Positions 14,668 to 23,467 of a stretch of DNA of 64,000 nt are shown here, in pieces. Source of the stretch: Trichococcus sp. K1Tr (GTDB lineage Bacteria; Bacillota; Bacilli; Lactobacillales; Aerococcaceae); the NCBI RefSeq assembly GCF_028309625.1, contig NZ_JAQMHR010000002.1, positions 295,560 to 359,559 of the forward strand, in the 5' to 3' direction. Every line of letters begins with the position of its first letter. Positions within the stretch are counted from its first letter, which is position 1. The notes beneath the pieces are model-generated. The model did no database searches. It saw nothing but the letters and a program-made list of their open reading frames with translations, and was not told the origin of the DNA. The position numbers and the translations under genes are program-made.

Positions 14668-15753
14668 ATGAGTAGCAAAGAACAAACAAGCATTTCGTTC
14701 TTTAATAAATATTTGAGTGTCTGGGTAGCAATCTGTATGGTGGTAGGGGTGTTGATCGGCAAATATCTGCCGGCCATACCTGAATTCTTCGGGAAATTTG
14801 AATATGCGAACGTCTCGATCCCGACGGCCGTATTGATCTGGGTCATGATTTACCCGATGATGATGAAGGTGGATTTCCAAAGCGTCCGGGACGTCGGGAA
14901 AAATCCGAAAGGACTTTATGTCACCTGGGCAGTGAACTGGTTGATCAAACCTTTTACTATGTACGCCATTTCTGCCTTTTTCTTCTTTGTCGTCTTCAAA
15001 AATTTCATTACGCCTGAGTTGGCGACTGAATATTTGGCCGGTGCGATTCTGCTGGGAGCTGCCCCTTGTACCGCGATGGTGTTTGTCTGGAGTCAACTGA
15101 CTAGAGGCAATCCGGCGTACACTGTCGTTCAGGTTGCGACCAATGATCTGATCATCCTGGTTGCTTTCATTCCGATCGTCAAATTCTTATTGGGCGTCAG
15201 CAATGTTACGGTTCCTTGGGACACCTTGATCCTGTCTGTCGTGTTGTTCGTTGTGATTCCGCTGGTCGGAGGAGTCTTGACGCGGATCTTCGTCACAAAG
15301 AAAAAAGGCGTTGCTTATTTCGAGAAGGATTTTCTTTCGAAATTTGATGGCGCAACCACTGCAGGGCTGTTGTTGATGCTGGTCTTGCTGTTCTCTTTCC
15401 AAGGAGAGGTCATCCTGGAAAACCCGTTGCACATTTTGATGATCGCCGTACCATTGATTCTGCAGACATTCCTGATTTTCTTCATTGCCTATTTTGCAAG
15501 CAGAGCATTGAAGCTTCCTCACGCAATCGCCGCTCCGGCCGGAATGATCGGCGCATCGAACTTTTTTGAACTATCTGTCGCGGTCGCCATCGCGTTGTTC
15601 GGAATGGATTCTCCAGCGGCATTGGCGACGGTTGTGGGTGTCTTGACTGAAGTGCCTGTGATGCTGATTTTGGTGAAAATCGCCAATTCGACAAGACAAT
15701 GGTTTCCTGGAAAAGAAAATAGTGTAGTAAATCCTGTAAAAACGGTAAAATAA
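14668..15753 (+). CDS. acr3: ACR3-family arsenite efflux permease
   Basis: 361 residues, about ten membrane helices, the usual ACR3 size. The conserved helix 4 motif LLGAAPCTAMVFVWS carries C134, essential for arsenite transport in the family, and AAPAGMIGASNFFELSVAVA holds the conserved glutamate of helix 9. IYPMMMKVDF is the typical helix 2 region. It extrudes As(OH)3 driven by the proton gradient. AATGGAGG precedes the ATG. It lies between the second arsR and the rhodanese flavoprotein with short spacers (42 and 29 bp), so the three probably form one transcript. Confidence 0.94.
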   Translation: MSSKEQTSISFFNKYLSVWVAICMVVGVLIGKYLPAIPEFFGKFEYANVSIPTAVLIWVMIYPMMMKVDFQSVRDVGKNPKGLYVTWAVNWLIKPFTMYAISAFFFFVVFKNFITPELATEYLAGAILLGAAPCTAMVFVWSQLTRGNPAYTVVQVATNDLIILVAFIPIVKFLLGVSNVTVPWDTLILSVVLFVVIPLVGGVLTRIFVTKKKGVAYFEKDFLSKFDGATTAGLLLMLVLLFSFQGEVILENPLHILMIAVPLILQTFLIFFIAYFASRALKLPHAIAAPAGMIGASNFFELSVAVAIALFGMDSPAALATVVGVLTEVPVMLILVKIANSTRQWFPGKENSVVNPVKTVK

Positions 15754-15782
15754 GCCACTTTAACTGAAAAGGAGAATTTATT

Positions 15783-17450
15783 ATGAAAATCATCGTAATC
15801 GGTTCGGTAGCGGCGGGCACCTCCGTTGCAGCCAAAGCGCGCAGAAATACAGAGGAAGCGGAAATAGTCGTCTATGATCAAGGAAAGGATATTTCCTATT
15901 CCGTCTGCGGTATCCCCTACAAAATCGGTGGGGAAGTCGATTCAGTGGATCGCCTGACGCCGCGGGATGCGAAATGGTTCAAAAAGAGATATGATGTCTC
16001 CATCTTTACGGAACATAAAGTGACAAAAGTGGATCATGAAGCCAAAAAGATTCAAGTTAAAGATCTGAAGACCGGTGAAATCAAAGAGGACGCTTATGAT
16101 GTGTTGGTTTTCGCGACAGGTGCGGCTCCGCTTACGCCTCCACCGTTCGATCAGGATGCATACGACAATGTCTTCCATGTCCGCAACATCCAGGACCTTC
16201 GTGACATTGAAAGTTATTCGGAAGCGAACCAACCGAAGAAAGCACTGATCATCGGTGCTGGGTTCATCGGTCTGGAAATGGCCGAACAACTTGTGTATAA
16301 AGGTTGGGATGTCACCATCGTTCAGTTGGAAAATCAAGTGATGCCGCCGATGGATGCTGATATGGCTTTCCGGGTTGAAGAAGTGCTGATGGCCAATGGG
16401 GTGCATCTGCACCTTGGGGATACGGTCAAGACCATCGAAGGTAGTGGGACCGTCAAAAAAGTGGTGACGACAAAAGGCGCCACCATCGAAACGGATATCG
16501 TCATCCTGGCTGCCGGCGTACGTCCGAATATTCAACTGCCGAAGGAAATCGGCGTCACGATCGGTGCGACGGGTGCGGTTGCCGTTAACAGCAAAATGCA
16601 GACGAATATCTCGGATGTGTATGCGGTAGGTGATGTAGCGGAAAGTTTTTCGGTCATCACAGGCAAACCGATTTACCGTCCATTGGGCTCTACGGCCAAC
16701 AAGATGGGACGGATCGCCGGTGATGTGATCACCGGTGGGAATCTGGAACACCGCGGGGTGCTGGGTACCGGCATCTTCCGCGTATTCAATCTGCATGTCG
16801 GCCAGACAGGCATGACCGAAAGAGAGGCGAAGGCAGCCGGTTATTCCGTGGAAGTCCTTTACAACATCAAGCCGGACCACGCCGAATACCTTGGCGGCAA
16901 GGAATTGATCATTAAGGCTTTGGCAGACAAAGCCTCAGGACGCGTCTTGGGTGCTCAAATTGTAGGAACTCAGGGTGTGGACAAACGGATCGATGTCCTC
17001 GCCACGGCCATCACCTTCAAGGCGAAAGCGGAAGACCTGTTCCATCTGGATCTGGCCTATGCACCGCCGTTCGCAACGACAAAAGACCCTATCCTTTATA
17101 CAGGCATGGCTTTGGATAACGCCTTGCACGGCAATCCGTTGATGACGCCGGCCCAGTTGGTCGAAACGCAACATAAAGGCGAATCAATTCAGGTGGTCGA
17201 CACGCGTTCCGCAAAGGACTTCGAGAAGGGCCACGTCCAAGATGCAATCCACATCCCGTTAGGGGAACTGCGTGCACGCTCTGGTGAGCTTTCCAAAGAT
17301 ATCCCGACTGTGACTTACTGCAACAAAGGCGTGACCGGAAATGCCGCTCAGAATGTCTTGATTAATTTAGGCTTCCAGGAAGTCTACAACCTTTCTGGTG
17401 GCAACAAAAATTATCAAAGTTACCTCAAAATGCTGAAGAGAAAAAGCTAA
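15783..17450 (+). CDS. CoA-disulfide reductase-like flavoprotein fused to a rhodanese domain (ars-linked)
   Basis: 555 residues. The N-terminal part (1-450) has the FAD motif GSVAAGTSVAAKARR, the single redox cysteine C42 in SYSVCGIPY, the NAD(P) motif GAGFIGLEMAEQL and YAVGDVAES, as in CoA-disulfide/NADH-dependent persulfide reductases. The C-terminal rhodanese domain (about 455-555) has its candidate active cysteine at C513 in TYCNKGVTGN, an unusual loop compared with CxxGxR. GGAGAATTTATT lies before the ATG. Such genes occur in many arsenic islands, where they may supply reduced low-molecular thiols or handle arseno-persulfides. A paralogue is in the cst operon (61220). The arsenic role is inferred from position. 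Confidence 0.87.
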   Translation: MKIIVIGSVAAGTSVAAKARRNTEEAEIVVYDQGKDISYSVCGIPYKIGGEVDSVDRLTPRDAKWFKKRYDVSIFTEHKVTKVDHEAKKIQVKDLKTGEIKEDAYDVLVFATGAAPLTPPPFDQDAYDNVFHVRNIQDLRDIESYSEANQPKKALIIGAGFIGLEMAEQLVYKGWDVTIVQLENQVMPPMDADMAFRVEEVLMANGVHLHLGDTVKTIEGSGTVKKVVTTKGATIETDIVILAAGVRPNIQLPKEIGVTIGATGAVAVNSKMQTNISDVYAVGDVAESFSVITGKPIYRPLGSTANKMGRIAGDVITGGNLEHRGVLGTGIFRVFNLHVGQTGMTEREAKAAGYSVEVLYNIKPDHAEYLGGKELIIKALADKASGRVLGAQIVGTQGVDKRIDVLATAITFKAKAEDLFHLDLAYAPPFATTKDPILYTGMALDNALHGNPLMTPAQLVETQHKGESIQVVDTRSAKDFEKGHVQDAIHIPLGELRARSGELSKDIPTVTYCNKGVTGNAAQNVLINLGFQEVYNLSGGNKNYQSYLKMLKRKS

Positions 17451-17481
17451 AAGGTGAGTCTCTGATTGTATGCGAGAAAAA

Positions 17482-17514
17482 TGGAGAATCCGAAACGGGT
17501 TCTCCGTTTTTCTT
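17482..17514 (+). terminator. Rho-independent terminator ending the ars island
   Basis: GGAGAATCCG pairs with CGGGTTCTCC around AAA, followed by TTTTTCTTT. Confidence 0.85.
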
Positions 17515-17598
17515 TGGATTAAAATCAGATTAGGGGTGGCAATCTTCAAAACGAATGATAGAATGAAAAGTAAGCAAAATGTTTGGGAGGTTGAATCT

Positions 17599-18798
17599 AT
17601 GAAATATGATTTCGAAACGCCTGTCAATCGGAGCAACACAGGGTCCGAAAAATGGGCAGCCATGTACAGAAGCAATCCTAACGTGGGGAAGGATGTTTTT
17701 CCTTTCTCCGTAGCGGATTTGGATATAAAGACAGCACCGCAGATCGTCAAAGGTCTGCAGGAATATATCGAAACAGCCGTAATGGGCTATGATTTGCCGA
17801 CCGAAGACTATTACCGAGCAATCATCAACTGGATGGACAATCGCCATGCTTGGCAAATCAAGAAGGATTGGATCATCTGCACACCGGGCATCATCGCCGC
17901 ATTCTATTCCGCTATTAGGGCATACACCGAGCCGGGCGACGGCGTCCTATACATGGGGCCGGTCTACTACCCGTTCATGAAGTCAATCAAGAATACGAAA
18001 CGCAGGCTCATCAACAATTCGTTGGTCCGCAATGGCGATCGCTACGAAATTGATTTTGAAGGCTTGGCCGAGAAAGCCAAAGATCCGAACATCAAACTGA
18101 TGCTCTTCAGCAACCCGCATAATCCGGTCGGCCGCGTCTGGACCAAAGCGGAACTGGCGAAAGTGGTCGACATCTGCGCCGCCAATGATGTCGTGATTTT
18201 GGCGGATGAAATCCACCACGATCTGATCATGCCCGGCCATGTGTTCACACCGATGGCAGCCATATCCGATGCAGCAGCGGACATCTGCATCACGGCAACC
18301 GCCGCCAGCAAGTCTTTCAATATCGCGGGCCTGCGCAATTCCAATGTCATCATTTCGAATCCGGAGCTCCACACGGCTTTCAAGATGGATATGGAAATGA
18401 CCGGCATTGGTGGAGGGACCAACGTCCTCGGCTTGAAGGCGACCGAGATCGCCTACACGGAGGCCGAGGACTGGCTGGAAGAGTTCAAAGCTTTGATCTG
18501 GCACAACCACGAGACGCTAAAAACCTTCCTGGAGAAGGAACTGCCGGAAGTGACTGTCTTCGATCTGGAAGGTACCTATCTGCAGTGGATGGATTTCAGT
18601 GCCTTCGGTTTGTCCCACAAACAATTGGAAGAAATCACGGAGCAGGAGGCGCAAGTATTCCTGGATGAAGGCTACATATTCGGGGACGAAGGTCGCGGAT
18701 ACGAAAGAATCAGCCTGGGTGCCCCTACGAAAACGCTGATGGAAGCGATGGAGCGCTTGGTCACAGTCATGAAAAAATACCGGAAACAAAATCAATAG
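17599..18798 (+). CDS. PatB/MalY family PLP-dependent aminotransferase / C-S lyase
   Basis: 399 residues from the ATG at 17599 after TGGGAGG; longer upstream reading is through the terminator and is spurious. It is a fold type I PLP enzyme: FPFSVADLDIKTAP is the MalY/PatB N-terminal motif, SNPHNPVGRVW and LADEIHHDLI bind the cofactor, and the Schiff-base lysine is K238 in TAASKSFNIAGLRNS. Family members are cystathionine beta-lyases/cysteine desulfhydrases (PatB, MalY). It stands alone and may serve sulfur amino acid metabolism; substrate specificity is not visible. Confidence 0.9.
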   Translation: MKYDFETPVNRSNTGSEKWAAMYRSNPNVGKDVFPFSVADLDIKTAPQIVKGLQEYIETAVMGYDLPTEDYYRAIINWMDNRHAWQIKKDWIICTPGIIAAFYSAIRAYTEPGDGVLYMGPVYYPFMKSIKNTKRRLINNSLVRNGDRYEIDFEGLAEKAKDPNIKLMLFSNPHNPVGRVWTKAELAKVVDICAANDVVILADEIHHDLIMPGHVFTPMAAISDAAADICITATAASKSFNIAGLRNSNVIISNPELHTAFKMDMEMTGIGGGTNVLGLKATEIAYTEAEDWLEEFKALIWHNHETLKTFLEKELPEVTVFDLEGTYLQWMDFSAFGLSHKQLEEITEQEAQVFLDEGYIFGDEGRGYERISLGAPTKTLMEAMERLVTVMKKYRKQNQ

Positions 18799-18805
18799 AA
18801 CAACT

Positions 18806-18842
18806 GAGGGCTGTCTCGTTTTCGAGGCAGCCCTTGGTTTGG
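18806..18842 (+). terminator. Rho-independent terminator after the PatB/MalY gene
   Basis: GGGCTGTCTCG pairs with CGAGGCAGCCC (18808-18833) around TTTT, followed by TTGGTTT. Confidence 0.82.
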
Positions 18843-18865
18843 CGGAAACTCATGGGCAGCAGCAC

Positions 18866-19045
18866 GCTGCTCCGGTGAACGGAGGCTTGGCCGTAGTTCA
18901 GCCAACATTCCTGATGTGTCGTCCTCCCATGAGCGCAGTTTGGCCGGAGCTGAGTCCGAAATTCAGCGGCGTCCTCCGGCGGGCGGATCCCTCTCCGGAG
19001 CAGGGCATCGATCCAGCTGATTTCCTCCGGCCAAGCGGAATCCGG
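18866..19045. repeat. GC-rich dispersed repeat, diverged single copy of the 180-bp family
   Basis: This makes up most of the 366-bp gap between the PatB/MalY and YugP genes. GCTCCGGTGAACGGAGGCTT and the following bases to GCCAACATTC (18869-18910), then GGCGTCCTCCGGCGGGCGGATCC further on, align over about 170 bp with the minus-strand reading of the tandem units at 63.6-64.0 kb. It is non-coding, and richer in GC than the flanking genes. Confidence 0.75.
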
Positions 19046-19164
19046 TTTTGCAAACAACAATATCTAAAGAATTTTTTAAAATTACAGCAACGTAAGCATC
19101 CTTCATCCTTTCTTCACAATCGGATGCTATACTGTAGAGTAAATAAAAGAAAGGTTGATGAGAC

Positions 19165-19863
19165 ATGTTGTATCCATTCTTCGATAGCACCTATATATTG
19201 ATCGTCCTCGGTATCGTGGTTTCCATGATCGCTTCGGGATTCGTCAAGCGTACCTTCAATACCTATAACAAAGTGAAAAGCCAAAACGGTTACACCGCTA
19301 CGGATGCAGCACGCTTCATTCTGGAGCAGTCCGGCATCCATGATGTGCAGATTGAGCGCGTCCGTGGAGATCTGACGGACCACTATGACTCGCGCGCCAA
19401 AGTGCTGCGCCTTTCCGACACGACAGCCAACTCGACTTCGGTTGCGGCTATCGGCGTCGCTGCCCATGAAGTCGGTCACGCAATCCAGGACCAAAAAAAT
19501 TACATTCCGTTGCGCTTGCGTGCCGGTTTGGTCCCAGCCGCCAATTTAGGCCAGACGCTTTCCATGCCGATGATCATGATTGGCGTGTTCGCAGGCATGA
19601 ATCAGACGTTCCTCAATTTGGGGATCCTATTCTTCTCGTTCAGCTTCCTGTTCCAAGTGGTCACATTGCCGGTCGAATTCAATGCATCCGGCCGCGCCCT
19701 GAAGATCCTGTCGAACGGCGGTATCCTGAATGCGCAAGAAGTACCGAAAGCCCGCAAAGTTCTTGTCGCAGCAGCCATGACGTATGTCGCGGCGGCCTTC
19801 ATGAGCTTCTTGCAACTTCTCCGTCTGCTGTTGCTTTTCGGCGGCGGAAGCAACGATGATTAA
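19165..19863 (+). CDS. YugP-family zinc metallopeptidase, membrane-bound
   Basis: 232 residues, the usual size for the YugP (PF04298) family. An N-terminal hydrophobic segment (11-27) is followed by a soluble part with the zinc motif H101-E-V-G-H105 (GVAAHEVGHAIQ) and two or three C-terminal hydrophobic stretches. PVEFNASGRALKIL supplies the third conserved metal ligand region. These membrane proteases resemble HtpX/M48 in layout; their physiological role is poorly defined. AAAGAAAGGTTGATG precedes the ATG. The gene is alone, with a terminator after it. Confidence 0.9.
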   Translation: MLYPFFDSTYILIVLGIVVSMIASGFVKRTFNTYNKVKSQNGYTATDAARFILEQSGIHDVQIERVRGDLTDHYDSRAKVLRLSDTTANSTSVAAIGVAAHEVGHAIQDQKNYIPLRLRAGLVPAANLGQTLSMPMIMIGVFAGMNQTFLNLGILFFSFSFLFQVVTLPVEFNASGRALKILSNGGILNAQEVPKARKVLVAAAMTYVAAAFMSFLQLLRLLLLFGGGSNDD

Positions 19864-19895
19864 CCAACAGGAGCGCGAGTAGTCCGCCTTCCATC

Positions 19896-19945
19896 CGAAA
19901 AAGCTGCTTCGGTCCATTCCAACGGACCAGAGCAGCTTTTTTTTG
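19896..19945 (+). terminator. Rho-independent terminator after the YugP gene
   Basis: AAAAGCTGCT..GGTCC pairs with GGACC..AGCAGCTTTT, then a T run. Confidence 0.88.
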
Positions 19946-19980
19946 TTGTGCTGGATCCCCTGAAAAGGCGGTCATTAAAC

Positions 19981-20009
19981 TTGTTATCTTGGGGTGGCTA
20001 TACTATAAT
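19981..20009 (+). promoter_or_regulatory. Promoter of the TetR-GTPase unit
   Basis: TTGTTA (19981-19986), 17-bp spacer, TATAAT (20004-20009). Confidence 0.65.
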
Positions 20010-20087
20010 CATGTTAGCATTTTGGAAGTCTATATCAAGAAAGAGTTCCAAATCAGACTCTGGAAGCAGGAGCTAACAATAAAAACA

Positions 20088-20693
20088 ATGAATCCTAATA
20101 AACAATCGCAAGACAAGCGCGTCATAGCCACAAAGAAAAACCTGTTGCATGCGTTGATAACCCTGCTGGAAGAAAAATCCATCGAAGAAGTGACGGTGAG
20201 GGAGCTTACCGGACGGGCAAAAGTGAATCGGGGAACTTTTTACCTACATTATGTAGATAAACATGATTTGTTGGAGAAAAATATCGATGCGCTGATCTTG
20301 GAACTCCAGGACAGAGGGAAAGCCATCACGAAAACGGCTTTATCCGGCGCAACGGAAACGGAATTCAGACAAAAGACGGTTGAAGCGTTCACGGATATCT
20401 TCAGTTACATCAAAGAAAATGAGCGCTTTTTCAGTGTTCTTTTCAATGGGCAAAGCAGCTACTCCTTTCCGCTCAAATTCAACACCTATTTGAGGGGACG
20501 TTTGGAGGAACAGCTCCGGTCCAAAAAAACCGTCATACCCTATGAACACTGGATCACTGCCGTTTCCTTCGCCTACCAAGGGATGATTTACTCCTGGGTG
20601 ACGAACGGTATGAAAGACTCGCCGGAACGGATGGGAGAGTATGGGTATTATTTCATTTCCCAAAGCGTGGTGGAAATAACCAGAGGAACGTGA
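20088..20693 (+). CDS. TetR/AcrR family transcriptional regulator
   Basis: 201 residues. The N-terminal helix-turn-helix is TVRELTGRAKVNRGTFYLHY followed by DKHDLLEKN, the TetR signature; the C-terminal 130 residues resemble the TetR_C_8 type (FSYIKENERFFSVLF, QGMIYSWVTNGM), common in regulators of unknown ligand. The ATG at 20088 has a rather distant AGGAG (20068-20072), so the start is less certain; an upstream frame to 19989 has no ribosome site. The DUF697 GTPase gene starts 49 bp downstream and may be its target or operon partner. Confidence 0.87.
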   Translation: MNPNKQSQDKRVIATKKNLLHALITLLEEKSIEEVTVRELTGRAKVNRGTFYLHYVDKHDLLEKNIDALILELQDRGKAITKTALSGATETEFRQKTVEAFTDIFSYIKENERFFSVLFNGQSSYSFPLKFNTYLRGRLEEQLRSKKTVIPYEHWITAVSFAYQGMIYSWVTNGMKDSPERMGEYGYYFISQSVVEITRGT

Positions 20694-20742
20694 TTGTTCC
20701 GTAAAAAAGTGTGCTTGCGGTCGAGCGACAGGAGGAAGCGTC

Positions 20743-21933
20743 ATGGGAAGAGGAAACCTTGATTTGAATGTAGTCCAGGAGATACTGAACAAGACAAAGG
20801 AAGAAGTGGAAAACATGCATCCCGTCAATATCCTGTTGGCGGGGAAGACGGGTGTCGGGAAAAGCACGCTGATCAACAATGTCTTCCGGGAACGGATGGC
20901 TGAGACCGGAATCGGGAAACCGGTCACGAAGCATCTGCGGCGGATTGCGAAGGAAGGCATGCCGCTCGTTTTGTACGATACGCGCGGGCTGGAATTGGCC
21001 CATCCGATTCAAACTGAAGTCAAGCGGGAAATCATTGAGGCCATTAAGCAGAGCCAAAAGGAAGGGTCCGATAAGGCAATCCATTTGGTCTACTATTGCA
21101 TCAATGCACATTCCTCCCGCATCGAGGAATCCGAAATCGCCTTCATGGAAGAACTTTCCGGATTGTTGCCGGTATTGGTCGTCCTGACGCAATCGATCGG
21201 TCAGCCTGCGAACGAGCTGAAGAAATACATCGAAAACCTGAACTTGCCGATAGCCGGGGTACTGAACGTGATGGCAGAACCGTATGCCATCACGGATGAG
21301 CTGGTGCTTCCGCAGAGCGGATTGAAGGAATTGATCGAGCGGACGTTTGCGGTGCTGCCGGAGGAGACGAAAGAGGCTTTTAACAACGCCCAACAGGTGG
21401 ATATCGCGCGTAAAGCGAAAGCATCCCGAAGTTGGGCGACCAAATACATCGTGACCACATTCGGCGTCGGGTTCACGCCGATCCCTTTTTCCGATGCGAC
21501 TGTCCTGGTGCCGATGCAGATCGGCATGCTTGCCCACATCACTGCGATATTCGGCATTTCAATGGATAAAGCCACCATCACCAGTGTGATCGGTGCTGTC
21601 GGCGGAACAGGGGGAGCCACTTACTTGGGCCGGTACATCGTATCCAACTTGCTGAAGCTGATTCCCGGTGCGGGGACGATTGTCGGAGGAGTCATTAGCG
21701 GCGCGACGGCAGCCGTACTGACGACCGCGTTGGCGATGAGCTACATCGAGGTGCTGTCGATTGTGGCAAAGGGTGAAAAGGACGGCAAGTATCCGGACCT
21801 CAGCAACATCGAGACGCTGATGCGCGAAAAAATGCAGGAGCGCCTCAAAATGGGGACCAAGGATCAGGACGTCAAAGAAGTCCTGGAGAACCTGAAGGAG
21901 AGCAATCCATTGAAAAAATGGCTGAAAAAATAG
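20743..21933 (+). CDS. Era-like GTPase with C-terminal DUF697 (YcjF-like) membrane-associated domain
   Basis: 396 residues. G1 is GKTGVGKS at 34-41, G3 is DTRG at 79-82, and the G4 region has TQS (149-151) in place of NKxD, as in this GTPase subfamily. The C-terminal half (about 210-360) has DUF697: ITPIPFSD-like segment (TPIPFSDATVLVPMQ), VGGTGGATYLGRY and a hydrophobic stretch LIPGAGTIVGGVISGATAAV that may insert in the membrane. ACAGGAGGAAGCGTC precedes the ATG. Relatives are of unknown function, sometimes linked with stress. It probably shares a transcript with the TetR gene. Confidence 0.87.
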   Translation: MGRGNLDLNVVQEILNKTKEEVENMHPVNILLAGKTGVGKSTLINNVFRERMAETGIGKPVTKHLRRIAKEGMPLVLYDTRGLELAHPIQTEVKREIIEAIKQSQKEGSDKAIHLVYYCINAHSSRIEESEIAFMEELSGLLPVLVVLTQSIGQPANELKKYIENLNLPIAGVLNVMAEPYAITDELVLPQSGLKELIERTFAVLPEETKEAFNNAQQVDIARKAKASRSWATKYIVTTFGVGFTPIPFSDATVLVPMQIGMLAHITAIFGISMDKATITSVIGAVGGTGGATYLGRYIVSNLLKLIPGAGTIVGGVISGATAAVLTTALAMSYIEVLSIVAKGEKDGKYPDLSNIETLMREKMQERLKMGTKDQDVKEVLENLKESNPLKKWLKK

Positions 21934-21937
21934 AACA

Positions 21938-21972
21938 CAAAAACGCACAGTCAGCCGACTGTGCGTTTTTTC
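21938..21972. terminator. Bidirectional terminator between the GTPase and MFS genes
   Basis: AAAAACGCACAGTC and GACTGTGCGTTTTTT around a 4-nt loop. Confidence 0.92.
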
Positions 21973-21983
21973 ATCATACATAA

Positions 21984-23222
21984 TTAGAAGCCGGTTACAT
22001 TAATCGGCTGTTTTAACGGCCCTCTTTTCAGTGCGAAAAGGTAACAGATGCCGTAGATGATGGCCAATCCTATCATCGCATACATGCCGATTGCATATGA
22101 GCCGGTCACGTCATAAACGGCTCCCCATAGCGGGCCGGAGATGGACATCCCGATGGAAGGCGCCATGCCGAGAATGGACCAGATGCGTGGGTAATCCCCG
22201 ATACCGAAGACTTCGCTCACGACTAACGGGGTCAATACCGCTGGTCCGCCGAGTCCGAAAGCGAGGATGAACATGACGATCGATAAAGCCGGGTAAGAGC
22301 GGGTAGTCGCAAGGAAGAACAAGGCAATCACCATGCAGACAACAACAACTGTAAGGGTGATGGTCGAATCGATTTTGTCATTGATGGCTCCCACCGAAAT
22401 GTTGGCGATGATCATGCCGGCCATGACGAGCGAGAACAATGTGCCGACCTGTCCGGATGTGAAGTTCATCCCGCTGAAGTGCGCTGGCAAATGTTGCATC
22501 ATCCCGCCTCCGAAAGCGGAAAGGAAAATGCCAATGAACAGGATATAAAACGGTTTCATCTTTTTGGCATCTTCATAAGTGATGGACAGATCGTGTATAG
22601 GTTGATTGCTTTCGTTGTGAGCGGACAGTTTGTCTCCATAAGCGTTCAGGCCGACAGTGCCGGGATTTTCCACCAACAAAAAGAGGCCGTTCGGGACAGT
22701 CAGGAGCGCGAAAAGTCCTGCAATCAAAAAGTAACCCATGCGCCAACCGAAGTTATCCAGAAATGTCGGCATGATCATCGAAACGATGGCTCCCGCAAGT
22801 CCTCCAGAGGCATTCAACAGGCCCATCATCAATCCTTTTTTGGCGGTGAACCAATTGTTGATCAACAAAATCGCCAGAAACATGGTGATCGGCATCATGA
22901 ATAAACCGAGGAAGATGCCTCCCAGATAAAATTGCCATAAACGAGTGGCGAATGCCAGCCAAACAAATCCAAGCGAAACCCAGAGTCCTCCTCCAATCAG
23001 CAAGCGCTTTGCGCCAAATTTAGGGAGAAATTGTCCAATCAGGGGAAGTACGAAAACGCCGGTCAGAGTCGACAGGCTGATGTAAAGCGAAAAGGCACTG
23101 CGCGTGAAGCCTAATTCCGAAGTGATGGGCTCGACGAAGAAACCGACCGCATTCCCGGCAATATACATGGCCATGATCAAGAAGGCCGCAGAAAAAAAGG
23201 ATAGATAGTGGCGTAAGGTCAT
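21984..23222 (-). CDS. MFS transporter, OFA (oxalate/formate antiporter-like) family
   Basis: 412 residues with 12 expected membrane helices; start at 23222 after GAGAGGAATTATC on the minus strand. The N-terminus reads MTLRHYLSFFSAAFLIMAMY, and GNAVGFFVEPITSELGFTRS matches the OFA/monocarboxylate porter motif of helix 1 to loop 1. Helix 5 has NASGGLAGAIVSMIMP. OFA members take up or exchange carboxylates such as oxalate, formate or pyruvate; the substrate here is open. The divergent upstream region has no clear operator. Confidence 0.83.
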   Translation of the reverse strand: MTLRHYLSFFSAAFLIMAMYIAGNAVGFFVEPITSELGFTRSAFSLYISLSTLTGVFVLPLIGQFLPKFGAKRLLIGGGLWVSLGFVWLAFATRLWQFYLGGIFLGLFMMPITMFLAILLINNWFTAKKGLMMGLLNASGGLAGAIVSMIMPTFLDNFGWRMGYFLIAGLFALLTVPNGLFLLVENPGTVGLNAYGDKLSAHNESNQPIHDLSITYEDAKKMKPFYILFIGIFLSAFGGGMMQHLPAHFSGMNFTSGQVGTLFSLVMAGMIIANISVGAINDKIDSTITLTVVVVCMVIALFFLATTRSYPALSIVMFILAFGLGGPAVLTPLVVSEVFGIGDYPRIWSILGMAPSIGMSISGPLWGAVYDVTGSYAIGMYAMIGLAIIYGICYLFALKRGPLKQPINVTGF

Positions 23223-23385
23223 ATGATAATTCCTCTCTACATCAAATAGGTCAAATATGATTCTTGTCAGATTCCCGTATAACAAAAAGGCATCCCACAA
23301 TATGGAATGTCGTTTCATGAAATCGAATACATGTCTCTGCATATAAAATATTATATTAATAATCAACAAAAAGCAATAGTGTGTC

Positions 23386-23420
23386 AAAAAAAACGTCACA
23401 CCTGTGAGGATGTGACGTCA
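23386..23420 (-). terminator. Terminator after the ROK gene
   Basis: On the minus strand ACGTCACA pairs with TGTGACGT around a 10-nt loop and is followed by eight T. Confidence 0.87.
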
Positions 23421-23467
23421 GAAAGAGGCTGAATCTTTTTTTATTTGCGTTCCATTCATCCGGAATT

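Noticed and set aside
15942..16880. 312-codon minus-strand frame within the CoADR gene
   Set aside because: Shadow of a well-supported gene in the opposite strand; His/Arg/Phe-rich text typical of antisense reading.
18839..19201. Frame through the GC-rich repeat before the YugP gene
   Set aside because: It runs through a repeat copy and into the next gene's promoter and start.
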